This document shows positions 62,934 to 64,000 of a stretch of 64,000 nucleotides of DNA, one piece after another. This DNA comes from Pterobdella sp. o SKG-2022 (taxonomy: Eukaryota > Annelida > Clitellata > Hirudinida > Piscicolidae). The notes below the pieces were generated by a model that saw only the letters and a program-made list of their open reading frames with translations, searched no databases and was not told the DNA's origin. The translations under genes and the position numbers were made by a program. Location of the stretch: contig OZ038320.1 in the NCBI GenBank assembly GCA_964035795.1, positions 25,608,118 to 25,672,117 on the forward strand, written 5' to 3'. Position 1 is the stretch's first letter; every line of letters begins with the position of its first letter.

Positions 62934-63003
62934 TCCCGCATAGCTCAGCTGGTAGAGCGTTAGACTAGTTATCTAAAGTAACCGGGTTCGATTCCGCGCG
63001 GGC
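62934..63003 (+). tRNA. tRNA-like sequence, Thr(AGT)-type anticodon, probably degenerate
   Basis: D-arm GCTC-AGCTGGTA-GAGC pairs; anticodon stem TTAGA/TCTAA pairs around CTAGTTA (anticodon AGT at 62967-62969). Box B GGTTCGATTCC is present. Faults: the T-stem CCGGG/CCGCG has two mismatches, the acceptor stem pairs only in the middle (CCCGC/GCGGG), and position 37 is T instead of a purine. It lies between two copies of the GGAGTAGCGCCCTGT repeat, so more likely a tRNA pseudogene or SINE head than a working gene. Confidence 0.55.
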
Positions 63004-63015
63004 CGACAATTATAC

Positions 63016-63092
63016 ACACAAGGAGTAGCGCCCTGTGAAAAATTTGTTGAGCTAACGAAACCCCAATATGGGGCGATTGAAAGTCGATATAA
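63016..63092 (+). repeat. Hairpin-rich short repeat, second copy
   Basis: GGAGTAGCGCCCTGT, then CCCC-AATAT-GGGG and CGAT-TGAAA-GTCG hairpins. Starts 13 bp after the tRNA-like sequence. Confidence 0.65.
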
Positions 63093-63239
63093 AAAAAAAT
63101 ATATCTTAAAGCCATCTTGTGTTTCTTAGAACGTATAATCCCTAAATTATAAATAACCTGATCTTTGAGGTCATATTTCAGACATCATACGTTGTCATAC
63201 TTGGCAATTATACAACGATGAACTTAGGTTATAAGTCGG

Positions 63240-63299
63240 CTGATAGCCACTGCAAAGTGAGCTCGTTATATTAATAAATTTGACAGGGTGCTACTTCTT
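63240..63299 (-). repeat. Hairpin-rich short repeat, diverged inverse copy
   Basis: On the minus strand GAAGTAGCACCCTGT then hairpins CACT-TTGC-AGTG and GGCT-ATC-AGCC followed by GACTTA. The opening box matches the other copies. The stems have different bases but still pair. Confidence 0.5.
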
Positions 63300-63680
63300 T
63301 TGAAGCATGAAGGTGAAAAATAACATATAACTAATATTAACGAGTATTAAATATATGCATGGTGCTGGGCATGACGTTAAAAGCACCTACATACCGCCCT
63401 AGTGTTTAGGCCTAATATCTGAAGAGGCTGCACTATTTCAACACAACTTCATCATTTACTTTTATTTGTTTGTTTTTGGCAATGCAGGGCATTTTGAGTG
63501 CGCAAATTTCAGTAAATCACTGTTCAGCATGCTACTTTGCACTGAACAATCTAACTTCAAATCAGTCGTATTAGCTTTCGAATGTAGCATTTTGAATCAA
63601 TTTATTTACTTTTTATTTAATACTATTTAAAATCAATTTTCAAGTTAAACTACTCCAGTTATGTTTATTTGAGCCAATGC
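63300..63680. other. Nothing recognised
   Basis: Short stretch between repeats and the 5S-like sequence. A mildly GC-richer patch at 63357-63430 has no identified feature. Confidence 0.4.
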
Positions 63681-63683
63681 CAT

Positions 63684-63796
63684 CGGCTACGACCATGACA
63701 CTTGAAACACCGGTTCTCGTTCGATCGTTTGAGCAACATCGAGCCCAGTTAGTACTTGGATGAGTGACCATCTGGGAATACCGGGTGTCGTAGTTT
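63684..63796 (+). pseudogene. 5S rRNA-like sequence with internal deletion
   Basis: GGCTACGACCAT..TTCTCGTTCGATC and GTTAGTACTTGGATGAGTGACC..CTGGGAATACCGGGTGTCGTAG are unmistakable 5S rRNA segments (5' strand of helix I, box C region, 3' end). About 113 nt instead of about 120: roughly five bases are missing between GATC and GAGCAAC, within the box A region. Followed by TTTTT. A single copy rather than an array, so a pseudogene or a 5S-derived SINE head is likelier than an active gene. Confidence 0.75.
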
Positions 63797-64000
63797 TTGC
63801 AACTTTTTGGTCTACGCTCTAGAACCACAATTCAAAGTATCCTTTTATTGAAAAACAAAATAACGATAAGATTCTTTTATTTCTTTAAAAAAACAGTAGT
63901 GATTTTTTTTTATATAAAACAAAAGTAACTTAACTGAAACTTAAATGTCAAAATAATACCAAAACTGAACAGTTATATATATGATGTACTGCCAACACAG

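Noticed and set aside
62633..63092. Hammerhead ribozyme in the hairpin-rich repeats
   Set aside because: GAAAC occurs next to a stem, but the CUGANGA core and a cleavage triplet in the right place are missing in all copies.

Overview
This is an AT-rich animal nuclear genome window, with introns bounded by GT..AG, metazoan retrotransposons, a piggyBac transposon, a Penelope-like element and 5S- and tRNA-derived sequences. No bacterial operon logic applies. Two secreted, cysteine-rich M12B metalloproteases recall the families expanded in chelicerates (ticks, scorpions, spiders). That hint is weak, so the taxon stays open below 'metazoan, probably arthropod-like'.

Layout. 1-5.7 kb (minus strand): the middle/C-terminal HEAT-repeat part of a cohesin-loader gene (NIPBL / Nipped-B / Scc2) in about ten small exons, running off the left edge. 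Its introns carry a tRNA-like remnant, a LINE tail and AT-rich palindromic MITEs. 6.6-7.9 kb: two non-LTR retrotransposon 3' fragments in convergent orientation, each ending in (ATT)n. 8.1-38.5 kb: a tandem array of an exactly 1004-bp unit, about 30 copies. Most look base-identical. The left edge monomer is diverged, and a 200-N gap sits in the middle with small indels clustered around it.

39.2-51.1 kb (plus strand): two tandem paralogous M12B (reprolysin/ADAM-like) metalloprotease genes. Each has a signal-peptide exon, a propeptide, a zinc site HExxHxxGxxHD, a disintegrin/cysteine-rich part and C-terminal six-cysteine modules, in 13 and 15 exons with matching phases. Copy A (left) has a TAG at codon 3 of its signal-peptide exon. 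Copy B (right) looks intact and has three extra phase-1 exons. A 96-bp stretch spanning the catalytic exon and the following intron start is identical between the copies, which suggests gene conversion. An orphan terminal exon of an unrecognised protein lies between them.

51.2-64 kb: mostly decayed repeats. These are a LINE reverse-transcriptase piece, AT-rich MITEs, a broken glycosyltransferase-like exon (minus), a 1.9-kb piggyBac element with TTAA ends, an imperfect 100-nt palindrome, a Penelope-like GIY-YIG fragment, a second LINE C-terminal fragment, a degenerate tRNA between copies of a short hairpin-rich repeat, and a 5S rRNA-like sequence.

Most unusual: (1) the 1004-bp array, whose unit holds a splice-donor-containing hairpin and a T-arm/B-box-like segment and could be a tandem small-RNA locus rather than inert satellite; (2) localised gene conversion at the protease active site together with loss of the signal peptide in one copy; (3) the hairpin-rich repeat whose stems differ in sequence but keep pairing.
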